DNA of 64,000 bases from Variovorax sp. J22P240 (GCF_030316855.1 NZ_JASZYR010000009.1:62001-126000), one strand, 5' to 3'. Shown: positions 16,519-25,889, numbered from the stretch's first letter. Made by a program: numbers and translations. Notes: generated by a model not told the origin, from the letters alone.

Positions 16519-16624
16519 TGCCTCAGTTCATTGCTTCTTCTGAGAGTTCTGAAAACAGTGCGGCCCAGTCCGAGATTGACCACGAGGTGAACAAATGAAT
16601 CAGTTGATCCTTAAGGAAGAGAAC

Positions 16625-16918
16625 ATGGCCTATCAGGGATGTGGAGGTGTCAGCGCCGACAACAGGTGCTACGGATTTCGACCAGCGTTCCGAAACACAG
16701 AGACGGGCCATGTCTATCCGTCGCGCTTCGCAGATGGCCGGCTGGCCCCCATTCACATGATTGGTGGTTTGCCCGACGAACTGGTCGTCTCGAGATCCGC
16801 GGCTGGTGGGGTCATCTCTGTGAAAGATTCGGTGCAGTCCGGCTTCACATTGAACGGGCGGTTCTATGACCGCGATGAGGCCGCAAGCTATTTGGAATCC
16901 TCGATACCTTCCCGGTGA
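16625..16918 (+). CDS. uncharacterised 97-residue protein
   Basis: The start at 16625 was preferred over 16595 because AAGGAAGA lies at the right distance. The product is soluble with two Cys near the start (GCGGVSADNRCYGF) and reads as a compact beta-rich domain (GHVYPSRFADGRLAPIHMI, then GFTLNGRFYDRDEAASYL). No export signal. No family could be named with confidence. The rightward promoter site I supports it being expressed. Confidence 0.6.
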   Translation: MAYQGCGGVSADNRCYGFRPAFRNTETGHVYPSRFADGRLAPIHMIGGLPDELVVSRSAAGGVISVKDSVQSGFTLNGRFYDRDEAASYLESSIPSR

Positions 16919-17084
16919 TGAGCGTGTTGCCCAACGATCTTCTTGTCGACTTTCGGTGCATACACACGCCCGCCCCCGGGGCCGTGCGCAGCCGAACAGA
17001 TGATCTCGCTGGTGCTCGAATGCATCCCACGCGCGCTGCGGCCTTTTCCATTTCCCATTTGTCGATCCTCTGAAGGAACCTGCC

Positions 17085-17462
17085 ATGAAACTCTCTTTCG
17101 TCATTGGCGCGACCGCGCTTTCCTCCCTCTGCGCGATGAGTGCGAGCGCCGAGCAGTACCAGGGAGTACTGAAATTCAAATCGAACGCAGACCGCGACGA
17201 AGTGCGCAGCCAAGCGCTTGCCGCGGCCCACGCAGCTGATCCCTTCCGAGAGGGGGCTCGTTCAGGTGTCGCGCCAGCGTTCCGCGGTCAAGCCGACAAG
17301 GAGACGGTGCGGTCTCTGGCTCTGGGTGCGACGCGTGCGGGCAACCCGTATGGTGAGGGCGCCGGCGTCGCTCGCGTCACTGGCACTTCTCTAGACCGCC
17401 AGGCCGTTCGCGCCGAAGCGGGTGCCACCGCGGCACGGGGCGTGACTGAGAGCACCCAGTGA
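17085..17462 (+). CDS. secreted NPYxEG-repeat protein, paralogue 1
   Basis: A 125-residue protein with signal peptide (cleavage after SASA), then EQYQGVLKFKS and two to three imperfect repeats of the form (D/S)-x2-VR-(A/S)-x-A-x3-AR/AH-x3-(N/D)P(Y/F)-x-EGA. The paralogues at 35015 and 35528 have the same leader-plus-QGV-plus-repeat plan, so this is a small exported family. A good GAAGGAA site precedes the ATG. The Tat-exported hydrolase follows 68 bases on, probably in one transcript. Function unknown. Confidence 0.65.
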   Translation: MKLSFVIGATALSSLCAMSASAEQYQGVLKFKSNADRDEVRSQALAAAHAADPFREGARSGVAPAFRGQADKETVRSLALGATRAGNPYGEGAGVARVTGTSLDRQAVRAEAGATAARGVTESTQ

Positions 17463-17530
17463 GAACGCCGCTGACCACCTTGCCGGGCGCGCCGGCACAC
17501 TCGATCCTTCAGCGTCGCGACGAGTTCCGC

Positions 17531-18553
17531 ATGTCAGACAGGCCATCCCTGCCGCGACGTTCATTCCTGGGCGCCGCGGCACTCGGCGTGGCGACACAAC
17601 TCAATGGCGGGGCTGCCTTCGCTCAATCCACAATTTCCAGGGCATCACCCTTGAAGCAACTCAAGGCGCTCAGAAGCGTTGACGCAGGCGTGCTACGTGT
17701 CGAGTACGCCGAACTCGGCCCGGCAAACGGAGCGCCGGTGATCCTGTTGCACGGCTGGCCCTATGACATCCATACGTACGCAGACGTCGCCCCGATGCTG
17801 GCAGCGGCTGGCCATCGGGTGATCGTTCCACATCTGCGAGGATACGGTGGCACTCGGTTCATCTCGGACAAGACGCCCCGCAACGGTCAGCAAAGCGCGA
17901 TCGCGCTCGACATCGTCGACCTACTGGATGCGCTGAAAATCGAGAAGGCCGTGGTTGCGGGCTGCGACTGGGGCGCGCGCACGGCGTGCATCATGGCGGC
18001 ACTCTGGCCGCAGCGCGTCAATGCGTTGGTCTCCGTCAGCGGCTATCTGATCGGCAGCCAGAAGATTGGCGAGATTCCCCTGTTGCCCCAAGCTGAACAG
18101 CAATGGTGGTACCAGTACTACTTCGCCACCGAACGGGGGCGTTTGGGCTATGAGAAGAACCGCAAAGAGTTCGCCCGGCTGATCTGGCAGACAGCGTCGC
18201 CGAAATGGGCCTTTGACGTCGCCACCTTTGAACGCAGTGCGGCTGCCCTCGACAATCCGGATCACGTGGCCATTGTGATCCACAACTATCGCTGGAGGCT
18301 TGGCCTAGCGGAAGGCGAAGCGAGGTACGACGATTTTGAATCGCTCCTGGCCCAGGCTCCGGTCATCCGTGTGCCGACGATCACGCTCGAAGGGGACGCC
18401 AACGGTGCGCCGCACCCCGAGCCCAGCAGCTACGCCAAGAAGTTCTCGGGACCCTACGCGCACCGGCTTATCGGCGGTGGGATAGGGCACAACCTGCCTC
18501 AGGAGGCACCCGATGCCCTCGCAGCCGCCGTCGTGGATGTGACTCGGCTGTGA
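17531..18553 (+). CDS. Tat-exported alpha/beta hydrolase, epoxide hydrolase-like
   Basis: A 340-residue protein with a twin-arginine signal (LPRRSFLGAAALG). The hydrolase part has LLHGWPYDIHTY (oxyanion, HGWP as in epoxide hydrolases), nucleophile region AGCDWGARTA with Asp in place of Ser, and a C-terminal GGIGHNLPQE with the catalytic His. An Asp nucleophile points to epoxide hydrolase or haloalkane dehalogenase chemistry in the periplasm. The start at 17531 places the Tat motif within the first 15 residues; the frame extends upstream to 17459 without a better signal. Confidence 0.82.
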   Translation: MSDRPSLPRRSFLGAAALGVATQLNGGAAFAQSTISRASPLKQLKALRSVDAGVLRVEYAELGPANGAPVILLHGWPYDIHTYADVAPMLAAAGHRVIVPHLRGYGGTRFISDKTPRNGQQSAIALDIVDLLDALKIEKAVVAGCDWGARTACIMAALWPQRVNALVSVSGYLIGSQKIGEIPLLPQAEQQWWYQYYFATERGRLGYEKNRKEFARLIWQTASPKWAFDVATFERSAAALDNPDHVAIVIHNYRWRLGLAEGEARYDDFESLLAQAPVIRVPTITLEGDANGAPHPEPSSYAKKFSGPYAHRLIGGGIGHNLPQEAPDALAAAVVDVTRL

Positions 18554-18700
18554 GCCTGATGTTTGGACGCTACCCGAATGCAGCACCCGGCAGGTCGCGG
18601 TGCAGACCCTCTAGGGATATGTTGGGATTGGTGCTCGCTCTGCCGAGCTGCATTCCGCTCTGGCAACGGCAAAGTCCATGGGTCGGCCAGGCCGCGTGCG

Positions 18701-18771
18701 ATTGGTGTTCGCCCGGCAACACGGTGGACCCCCGCGCGTGTCTTGCGTCGGCCAGCGTGGTTGCCTACGAT
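18701..18771 (+). promoter_or_regulatory. shared-architecture promoter, site B
   Basis: ATTGGTG (18701-18707), 9 nt, CAACACGGTG (18717-18726), 16 nt, -35 TTGCGT (18743-18748), 17 nt, -10 TACGAT (18766-18771). The -35 is the closest to the sigma-70 consensus of all copies. The next gene starts at 18967, so the leader would be about 190 nt. Confidence 0.68.
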
Positions 18772-18966
18772 GCTTTTGTTCGCAAGCACCGTAAGCCACC
18801 ACCCAAGTCCTTTGCATCGATGAATGCGGATGGCCGCGCGCTGTACGCGGGAACGCGTAGCGACATTGTGAAACAGCGGGTTGCCTTCTGAATCTGAGCC
18901 TCTGGCTAGTACTACCGCATAGCTTCGAGGCATTTGACGACTGGACCATTGCGCGCACACAAAACC

Positions 18967-20481
18967 ATGACAGACTCCACCCCACTCGATCTGAAAGCAG
19001 GCGTTCCGCTCGAACACATCGCCGACGGCGCGATGCTGTCCGGGCAGATCGACGGCGACGACGCTCTTCTGCTGCGCCAGGGCGATGCGTTCTACGCGAT
19101 CGGCGCGCAGTGCACGCACTATCACGCGGCGCTCGCCGACGGCCTGATCTGCGGACACGTGCTGCATTGCCCGATGCATCACTCGCAGTTCGACATCCGC
19201 GATGGCTCGGCACTGTGCGCCCCGGCACTCGACGACCTGCCCACCTGGCGCACTGAGCAGGTCGGCGGACGGGTGTTCGCCCGCGAGCGAATCGTTGCTG
19301 CCCCGCGTTCGCGCAGGAACGCGCCGTTGGACAATGTGGTCATCGTCGGTGGCGGCGGGGCCGGCTTGGCTGCGGCCGAAAAGTTGCGGCGGGAAGGCTA
19401 CGAGGGCCGCCTCACGATGCTCAGCGCCGACGTCGACCCGCCTTATGACCGGCCCAACCTGTCGAAGGATTTCCTTGCCGGCACGGCAGAGGCCGACTGG
19501 ATGCCGCTGAAGCCAGACGAGTGGTACCGGGAACAGCGCATCGACCTGCGGCTGAACACACGTGTCGAGGCGATTGACGTGGCCGCACGCCAGGTGCACG
19601 TGGCCGGAGGCCAAGGGCTCACCTTCGGCGCGCTGCTCCTCGCTACCGGTGCCGACGCAGTGCAGTTGGCCGTGCCCGGCGCAGCAGCGGGCCAGGTGCT
19701 GAGCCTGCGCAACTTCGCCGACAGCCGCGCAATCGTTGCGCGGGCAGCGTCGGCCCACTCGGCGCTCGTGATCGGGGCGAGCTTCATCGGCCTCGAGGTC
19801 GCGGCATCGCTGCGTGGTCGAGGCCTTGAAGTGCATGTCGTGGCCCCTGACGCCGTGCCGATGTTGCGCGTGCTCGGTCCGGAGGTCGGTGAGTTCGTGC
19901 GCGAGTTGCACGCGTCACACGGCGTGACCTTTCATCTGAGCACGACGGTGACGCGCGTGGACGGCAAGCGCGCCAGCCTCGCCGACGGCACTGTGATCGA
20001 GGCCGACCTGATCGTCGCGGGTGTCGGCGTGCGACCATCGATCGTGCTGGCCGAGCAAGCCGGGCTTGCGGTCGACCGGGGCGTCAGCGTCGACGCATAC
20101 CTGCAGACCAGCGCGCCGGGCATCTTCGCAGCCGGCGACATTGCGCGCTGGCCCGATTCGCATTCAGGTGAGCGCATTCGCGTCGAACACTGGGCGCTTG
20201 CGCAGCGACAGGGCCAGGTCGCCGCGCTGAACATGCTTGGGCGGCGCCAACCTTTTGACATCAGCCCATTCTTCTGGAGCCAGCACTACGACGTTGCCAT
20301 CCAATACGTGGGTCATGCCGAACGCTGGGACGCGATCGAGATTGACGGATCGCTGTCGGCACGCGACTGCAGTGTGGCCTACCGTCAAGGCGACCGTGAG
20401 CTCGCCGTCGTGACAATCGGTCGTGACCTGGCCAGCCTGCGTGCGGAGCGTGAGCTCGAGACCTCTGTGGCTCCCGGCTAG
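18967..20481 (+). CDS. Rieske-AIF-type NAD(P)H:ferredoxin/disulfide-fold reductase
   Basis: A 504-residue two-part flavoprotein. Residues about 10-105 form a Rieske 2Fe-2S domain with ligands Cys49, His51, Cys68 and His71. The rest is a pyridine nucleotide-disulfide-type reductase with FAD motif VVIVGGGGAGLAAAEKL, NAD motif ALVIGASFIGLEVAASL and the FAD-binding IFAAGDIARW. This resembles AIFM3/Nfrl-type reductases that transfer electrons from NADH to a partner oxygenase or ferredoxin. The ATG at 18967 was chosen since the family begins close to it. It is linked to the stress island by promoter site B. Confidence 0.87.
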   Translation: MTDSTPLDLKAGVPLEHIADGAMLSGQIDGDDALLLRQGDAFYAIGAQCTHYHAALADGLICGHVLHCPMHHSQFDIRDGSALCAPALDDLPTWRTEQVGGRVFARERIVAAPRSRRNAPLDNVVIVGGGGAGLAAAEKLRREGYEGRLTMLSADVDPPYDRPNLSKDFLAGTAEADWMPLKPDEWYREQRIDLRLNTRVEAIDVAARQVHVAGGQGLTFGALLLATGADAVQLAVPGAAAGQVLSLRNFADSRAIVARAASAHSALVIGASFIGLEVAASLRGRGLEVHVVAPDAVPMLRVLGPEVGEFVRELHASHGVTFHLSTTVTRVDGKRASLADGTVIEADLIVAGVGVRPSIVLAEQAGLAVDRGVSVDAYLQTSAPGIFAAGDIARWPDSHSGERIRVEHWALAQRQGQVAALNMLGRRQPFDISPFFWSQHYDVAIQYVGHAERWDAIEIDGSLSARDCSVAYRQGDRELAVVTIGRDLASLRAERELETSVAPG

Positions 20482-21064
20482 CCCGCTGCGATCGGACCAG
20501 AGCCGATGTGAAGAGCGTCATGGAAGCGGCCGGCGCGTAGCGACGGATGTGGAACCAAAAGCGCTGCGCGGTGGGGGACAGCTTGGCGATCGTGCGCAAG
20601 CTGCAGGCCGCCGGCTACGACCACACAACAACCAACGATCAGCGGCGGACCGCCCTGCATTGCGCCGCGATCAATGACCACATCGAGGTCTTCCGCCATT
20701 TGCAGTCATCCGCATCGGCCGGGTCGGAAGACCGCTTTCGCTGCACAAGCGACCTTACTCATGAGAAGGGCGACAAGCACGCTACATGTCGACCTGAATG
20801 AGGATGGAACCATCGGAAGAGTTTGCCCTCCGCATTGCGTCCGCGAATTGGCCTAGCGACAGGCGGACATTCCATGTCCGGCGCAAACGCCGTGCATCAA
20901 GAGCAGGCCGGTCGATGCTAAGCATGCCGCTGGCCGGTCGGCCCGGCGACCACGGGTCAACCTGGGCGTGCTCGCCACTAAGGATCGAGTTTGGCCAACA
21001 CACATTCTCAGTCGGGATCCGACTTTCGGCGGCGGCGCGATGCAGCAGCGGGAGCGGCTTCGCA
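20482..21064. other. gene-free stretch with an ankyrin-like remnant
   Basis: No intact gene was seen. At about 20574-20700 one plus-strand frame reads like an ankyrin repeat (SLAIVRKLQAAGYDHTTT, then TALHCAAINDHIEVFRHL), but the frame lacks a plausible start and the repeat is single, so it looks like the leftover of a larger ankyrin protein. The rest shows no recognisable feature. Confidence 0.4.
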
Positions 21065-21889
21065 TTAGTTCTTCCAAGCAGCCGCATGAATGGCGGCGAC
21101 GATTTCAGCAGCGGCGCTCACTAGCAGCGGCCCGACCTCGTCGTGCAAGAAGGTGCCGTTCAGCCATGTTGACGCTCCGCCGACCGACAGGCCGAGAAGG
21201 GTGCGGCCGTCGCCCAGATTCACCGGCACGGCAGCTGCGGAAATTGCTGGATCCCATTCGCCTTCGGTCGTGACAAAGCCTCGTGCGTCCAACTGAGCTT
21301 GCACTTCCGTGAGCCGCCGACTCAGCGGCGGCCAACCGTCGCCCTCTGCCGAGGCGATGCCCTCGAGTAGCAACTCGCGCTCGATCGTCGGCGTGGCGCA
21401 CAGGACCGCACGGCCCATGGCGGTGCGAGCGAGCGGCAAGCGTGCGCCGACGTCCAGGCCGAGGATCAGTCGCGCTGTGCTGCGGCAATGTGCGACGTAG
21501 ATCATTTCCAGGTTGTGCCTTGCGCCGAGCGATACGGCCGCCTTGCACCTGTCGGCAAGGGCCTGCAGGGTTGGCCTTGCAATACGGGCGATGTCGAAGT
21601 TGCCGAGCATCGCGAATCCGAGGCCGAGCACTGCGGGGCTCAGTGCGTATTCGCCAGCCTCGTCCCGGTGCTGCAGATAGCCGAGCGCTGTCAGCGTGAA
21701 GGTCAGGCGGGACACCGTCGCCCGCGGCAATGCGGTACGTCGCACGATCTCGCCATGACTCAACCAACGGTCCTGTGGCTTGAACGCCCGTAGAAGTTCG
21801 ATGCCGCGCGCCAACGCGGTGACGTATCGCGGGTCGGTCGTCGCGTCGCCCGTCTTGCGCAATGGAGCTGCGGCTCGTCTTCGTCCCAT
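21065..21889 (-). CDS. IclR-family transcriptional regulator
   Basis: A 274-residue regulator with N-terminal winged helix (ALARGIELLRAF, then RTALPRATVSRLTFTLTALGYL) and C-terminal effector domain (ARLPLARTAMGRAVL and VNLGDGRTLLGLSVGG). It faces away from the Bug receptor gene at 22097. Two copies of the palindrome ATTCCG-N5-CGGAAT lie in the shared intergenic region, one 11 bases from its own start, so it probably controls itself and the receptor. The effector is unknown. Confidence 0.9.
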   Translation of the reverse strand: MGRRRAAAPLRKTGDATTDPRYVTALARGIELLRAFKPQDRWLSHGEIVRRTALPRATVSRLTFTLTALGYLQHRDEAGEYALSPAVLGLGFAMLGNFDIARIARPTLQALADRCKAAVSLGARHNLEMIYVAHCRSTARLILGLDVGARLPLARTAMGRAVLCATPTIERELLLEGIASAEGDGWPPLSRRLTEVQAQLDARGFVTTEGEWDPAISAAAVPVNLGDGRTLLGLSVGGASTWLNGTFLHDEVGPLLVSAAAEIVAAIHAAAWKN

Positions 21890-21900
21890 GTGACTACCTT

Positions 21901-21917
21901 ATTCCGATATACGGAAT
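21901..21917. promoter_or_regulatory. IclR operator copy 1
   Basis: ATTCCG, ATATA, CGGAAT: perfect 6-bp inverted arms with a 5-bp spacer, just upstream of the iclR-type gene start. The identical arms and spacing recur at 22032-22048. Confidence 0.65.
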
Positions 21918-22031
21918 ATATCAAATGAGGACCATTGTTGTAGGGCTAGGGTTCTACCGATCCGGAAATTCCCTAAGGTATGTTTACAAGAAAAAAGCCC
22001 ACTCATAGACTTTGCCGGGACTGGAATTGAT

Positions 22032-22048
22032 ATTCCGTAGATCGGAAT
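22032..22048. promoter_or_regulatory. IclR operator copy 2
   Basis: ATTCCG, TAGAT, CGGAAT, 48 bases before the receptor gene at 22097. Same arms and spacer length as copy 1, centre-to-centre distance 131 bases, which would allow repression by looping. Confidence 0.65.
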
Positions 22049-22096
22049 AAATGATAGTCCTTGAATTCACAACGAACGACGATTCCAAGGGCTCAC

Positions 22097-23098
22097 ATGA
22101 AACCTGGCACTCCCGATTCCACGTCCCCAGGCAGTTCCCGGCGGGCAGTTCTCGCCGGAGCGGTTGGTGCGGCAGCGCTTTCGGCACTTCGCCCAGCGCG
22201 CGCCCAGTCCTTTCCTGGCAGGCCGGTGACGTTGATTTGCCCTTGGCCGGCCGGCGGCTCGACCGACAGGCACATGCGTGCACTGGCCGAGTTGGCTGGT
22301 AAGAACCTCGGGCAGTCCGTGATTGTCGAGAACCGACCGGGCGGCGGAGGGACCACCGGCCCTGGAACCATGGCAATCACCGCCAAGCCCGATGGGTACA
22401 CCATCTCCCAGTACCCGATGGGCATGCTGCGCGTGCCGCACATGCAGAAAATGCAATGGGATCCACTGAAGGACTTCACCTTCATTCTTGGCGTTTCGGG
22501 CTACACCTTCGGCCTCACGGTGCGCGCGGATTCACCGTTCAGGACGTTCAACGACTACATCGAAGCAGCGCGCAAGGACCCCGGCAAAGTCGACTACGGC
22601 TCCACCGGCATCGGCTCCTCGCCGCATCTGCTGATGGAGGAGGTGGCGATCAACTCGAAGGTTTCGCTGAATCACATTCCGTTCAAGGGCAACGCCGATC
22701 TGCAGCAGGCTCTTCTCGGCGGCCACGTGATGGCCCAGAGCGACGCCAGCGGCTGGGGCAAGCTGGTCGACGACGGCCAGATGCGGTTGCTCGTGACCTT
22801 TGGCGACAAGCGCACCAAGCGCTGGCCGAACGTGCCCACCGCGCAGGAACTGGGCTGTGGCGTCGTCTCGACTTCGCCCTACGGGCTGGCCGCACCGAAG
22901 GGCATGGACCCCGTCGTCGCGAGGACCTTGCACGACGCCTTCAAAAAGGCCATGGAAGACCCCCGGCACGTCGAACTGTTGGATCAGCTGGACCAAGACG
23001 CCTGGTACCGCAGCGGCGACGACTACGCGAAGTGGGCGCGCGACACCCATGCCAAGGACAAGCTGCTGATCGAACGCCTCGGCCTGGCGTCGAAGTGA
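22097..23098 (+). CDS. Bug-family (TctC-like) periplasmic solute-binding receptor
   Basis: A 333-residue exported protein with a Tat-like leader (SSRRAVLAGAVGAAALSA) and mature start QSFPGRPVTLICPWPAGGSTD. Family marks are VIVENRPGGGGTTGPGTMA and AKPDGYTI. Bug receptors bind carboxylates for tripartite tricarboxylate transporters or signalling; no tctAB genes are present. It is regulated by the divergent IclR protein (inferred from the operators). The DUF6351 lipoprotein follows after 48 bases and may share the ligand pathway. Confidence 0.9.
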   Translation: MKPGTPDSTSPGSSRRAVLAGAVGAAALSALRPARAQSFPGRPVTLICPWPAGGSTDRHMRALAELAGKNLGQSVIVENRPGGGGTTGPGTMAITAKPDGYTISQYPMGMLRVPHMQKMQWDPLKDFTFILGVSGYTFGLTVRADSPFRTFNDYIEAARKDPGKVDYGSTGIGSSPHLLMEEVAINSKVSLNHIPFKGNADLQQALLGGHVMAQSDASGWGKLVDDGQMRLLVTFGDKRTKRWPNVPTAQELGCGVVSTSPYGLAAPKGMDPVVARTLHDAFKKAMEDPRHVELLDQLDQDAWYRSGDDYAKWARDTHAKDKLLIERLGLASK

Positions 23099-23146
23099 AG
23101 TTTGATTTTTGTTTTTGAGTACCGACAACACAACCAAGGAGACAAG

Positions 23147-25876
23147 ATGACGAGATCGGATACCTGGGCCAAGGGCCGACCGCTGCGTGCCTCGGGCTTG
23201 CTGCTGATGGCGCTGGCCTCCGCGCTGGCCGGCTGCGGCGGTGGCAACAACGGCGGCTTCTTCGGAGGCGGCGCAGGCAATGGCGGCAACAACGGAAACG
23301 GTGGGAATGGCGGCGGCGGTGGGACGGCGGTGCTGGTTCAAAGCTTGTCCTCGCCGGAAAAGATGACCAGTGGCAGCGACACGCTGATTCAGTTGACGGC
23401 CACTGACGGTGCCGCAGTGTCTGGTGTCAAGGTCACGCTCAACGACGTGGACGTGACGGGTCAGTTCCAGCAGGCCGCCACCGGCAACGGTTCGATCGGA
23501 CTGCTGACTGGCTTGGTGCAGGGAGAGAACACGATCGAAGTGCGTGACGCCAGCAACGCAGTGCGCGGAAGTCTCAAGCTGACCGCCTATCCGATCCAGG
23601 GCCCGATCCTGTACGCACCGCAGGAAGGCAGCTTCCACTGCCAGACCGACACCTTCAATGTCTATCCCGGTGGCCCCACTCTGACTGCAGGCCCGAACAC
23701 AGATCCGAACTGCGCCGCGTCCACCCGCGTCGATTGGGTCTACCACGACGCGACCAAGGCAGGCACCGCCGTCTGGCAGAAGTACGACCCGGCGAACCCG
23801 CCGGCAACGATCGAGACGACGACATTGCTCGACGGAAAGACCGTGCCCTACATCGTGCGGATCGAGACCGGGGTCATCAATCGCGGCATCTATCAGATTG
23901 CTGTGCTTGGCGACCCGGTCAACAATCCCAACCCCACCGCTGTGAAGCCGCCGAGCGCCTTCAATGGTCGCTTGGTCTATCCCTTCGGCCAAAGCTGCGG
24001 CGGCGGCTGGTACGTGCAAGGTCGCTCGATGGGTCCGGTGGGTGGATCCACCAATTCGTCGAACGGCGCAGCAGGCGACTTCAACGCGTTGAACGACCTG
24101 CCGCTGAGCAAGGGTTTTGCCGTCGCGAACTCGACGCTGAACTACTTCGGCCAGAACTGCAACCACATCATTTCGGCAGAGACGATGATGATGGTCAAGG
24201 AGCGCTTCATCAAGGCCAACGGCCCGGTCCTCTACACGATGGGTTGGGGAAGCTCGGGCTCTGCAATGCAGCAAAGCATGATTGCCGACACCTACCCGGG
24301 CCTGCTCGACGGCATCGTGATGCTGGCCGGCTTCCCGGACAACTCGGGCCCCCAGAGCATGGAAGGGCGTTTGTTCTACAACTACCAACTGAACCACACC
24401 AAGAACGGAACGACGCAGAACGGCACTTACTCGCCGGTGCCGAACAGCCCGTACGACCCGACCTATGACACCGCCACAGCGGCGGCACGCGCGGCCAATT
24501 CGACGTTGTTGAACTGGACCAATTCGGAGATCGCGGCGGCGTCGGGGTACTCGACGTACCACAGCGTCCGGCAGCAGGCGAGCTTCTGGGCGGCCCGGAC
24601 AGACACGGTCTTGCGCCAGCCCAACCAGGGCGATCGCGACAACGTGACGGCTGGCCCTGGAAACAGCTCGGTGTTCAGTACGGTGATCGGGGCCAGCGAA
24701 AAGTACAGCCCAGCCAACGTGGTCACTACTGCGCCGATGGGCGTCCTTCCTGCGCCGCCTGTCAGTCTGTTGGCGGCCAATCCGACAGGCCTGCGCCCGA
24801 GCGTGCCAGATCACAACAAAAACGTGCTCGGTGTCGATGCCACGACCGGCTTCGCCCGTTCGTACGTGGGCAATGCCGGTGTGCAGTTCGGTCTGAACGC
24901 GTTGAACTCCGGCCAGATCACGATGGCGCAGTTCATCCACCTGAACCAGAACATCGGCGGTCAGGACCCGGACGGCAACTTGAGCACCGCGCGCATGCAG
25001 CCTGATCCGGAGGCTCTGAAGATGGCTTACCAGACCGGCATGATCATGTACGGCGGGGCGGGTTTGGCGTCGACTGCGATTCTGGACCTCGACGGGATCA
25101 ACAACGAGTTCACGGGTGCCGGCGACATGCACCTGAAGTTCTTCCACTACATCTTGCGAGCGCGCATTGCCGCTGCCACCGGAAAATTCGACAACCACGT
25201 GATGTGGAACGGCATGGCCAATGTCGCCGCGTTCACGCAGGACCCGAACGCCAACCACACGACGCCGTTGCAGGCACCGCGGCCAGCAAAAACCGGACGC
25301 AGCAACATTGCCCTCCAGAAGGCGTTCCTGGCAATGGATCAGTGGCTGACAGCAGTGGCCAATGACAAGTCGGCAGACAAACTGGCTGCCAAGGTGGTCA
25401 AGAACAAGCCAACGACGATGGTGGACGGCTGCTTCGGCGCGACGACGGCGGGGGCCGCGGATGACTTCATCGCCGAACCGCAGGTCTTTGGTGGGTTCAA
25501 TTCGGTGTTCGTCAACGGCAATGGCAGCACCTCGCCAGCCGGGACCGTCGGCTTCGGGTCAGCGCCGTCGCGCTGCAACGCGATGTACCCGGCGTCTTCG
25601 TTCCCCCGGTTCGAGGCGGGCGAACCGTTGCCGTCGCGTGCGATGCAGTGCCAGCTCCGACCGCTCACGGCCGGGGACTATGCCGGCTACGCTTCGCGGA
25701 ACCCTGCATGGACCGGTGCAACGCGCGATGCAGATCTCGCATCCCTGCGCGCCGTCTTCCCGAGCGGGGTGTGTGACTACACCAAGCCTGGCTTGCAAGA
25801 GCAACCCCTGGCAGGCACCTGGATCCAGATCACCGGCCTCAATCAGATGAAGGTCGGGCATCCCTTGAGCCAATAG
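23147..25876 (+). CDS. large exported lipoprotein, DUF6351 family
   Basis: A 909-residue protein with lipoprotein signal (SALAGC near residues 24-29) followed by a Gly/Asn-rich linker of about 40 residues. The body matches DUF6351 proteins: a beta domain, then an alpha/beta-hydrolase-like region with YTMGWGSSGSAMQQ as possible nucleophile elbow (Ser) and a C-terminal region rich in conserved Cys. Such proteins are suspected esterases or tannase-like hydrolases at the cell surface. Start at 23147 has AAGGAG. Coupling with a Bug receptor and IclR suggests that the lipoprotein releases an acid which the receptor then binds (inference). Confidence 0.78.
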   Translation: MTRSDTWAKGRPLRASGLLLMALASALAGCGGGNNGGFFGGGAGNGGNNGNGGNGGGGGTAVLVQSLSSPEKMTSGSDTLIQLTATDGAAVSGVKVTLNDVDVTGQFQQAATGNGSIGLLTGLVQGENTIEVRDASNAVRGSLKLTAYPIQGPILYAPQEGSFHCQTDTFNVYPGGPTLTAGPNTDPNCAASTRVDWVYHDATKAGTAVWQKYDPANPPATIETTTLLDGKTVPYIVRIETGVINRGIYQIAVLGDPVNNPNPTAVKPPSAFNGRLVYPFGQSCGGGWYVQGRSMGPVGGSTNSSNGAAGDFNALNDLPLSKGFAVANSTLNYFGQNCNHIISAETMMMVKERFIKANGPVLYTMGWGSSGSAMQQSMIADTYPGLLDGIVMLAGFPDNSGPQSMEGRLFYNYQLNHTKNGTTQNGTYSPVPNSPYDPTYDTATAAARAANSTLLNWTNSEIAAASGYSTYHSVRQQASFWAARTDTVLRQPNQGDRDNVTAGPGNSSVFSTVIGASEKYSPANVVTTAPMGVLPAPPVSLLAANPTGLRPSVPDHNKNVLGVDATTGFARSYVGNAGVQFGLNALNSGQITMAQFIHLNQNIGGQDPDGNLSTARMQPDPEALKMAYQTGMIMYGGAGLASTAILDLDGINNEFTGAGDMHLKFFHYILRARIAAATGKFDNHVMWNGMANVAAFTQDPNANHTTPLQAPRPAKTGRSNIALQKAFLAMDQWLTAVANDKSADKLAAKVVKNKPTTMVDGCFGATTAGAADDFIAEPQVFGGFNSVFVNGNGSTSPAGTVGFGSAPSRCNAMYPASSFPRFEAGEPLPSRAMQCQLRPLTAGDYAGYASRNPAWTGATRDADLASLRAVFPSGVCDYTKPGLQEQPLAGTWIQITGLNQMKVGHPLSQ

Positions 25877-25889
25877 GACCTACGCAATT

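Noticed and set aside
17010..17084. Possible shared-type promoter before the gene at 17085 (CTGGTG followed by ATCCCACGCG)
   Set aside because: The second half matches poorly, and the expected -10 would fall on the ribosome-binding site of the gene.
18627..18633. Another ATTGGTG upstream of promoter site B
   Set aside because: At the fixed distance of 9 bases there is no CAACAC-like half and no -35/-10 at the set spacing, so it is at most a lone half site.
22532..25258. Very long minus-strand open frame (about 900 codons) opposite the DUF6351 gene
   Set aside because: It is the antisense shadow of high-GC coding sequence; its translation is Arg/His/Val-rich without domains, while the plus strand codes for two recognisable proteins.
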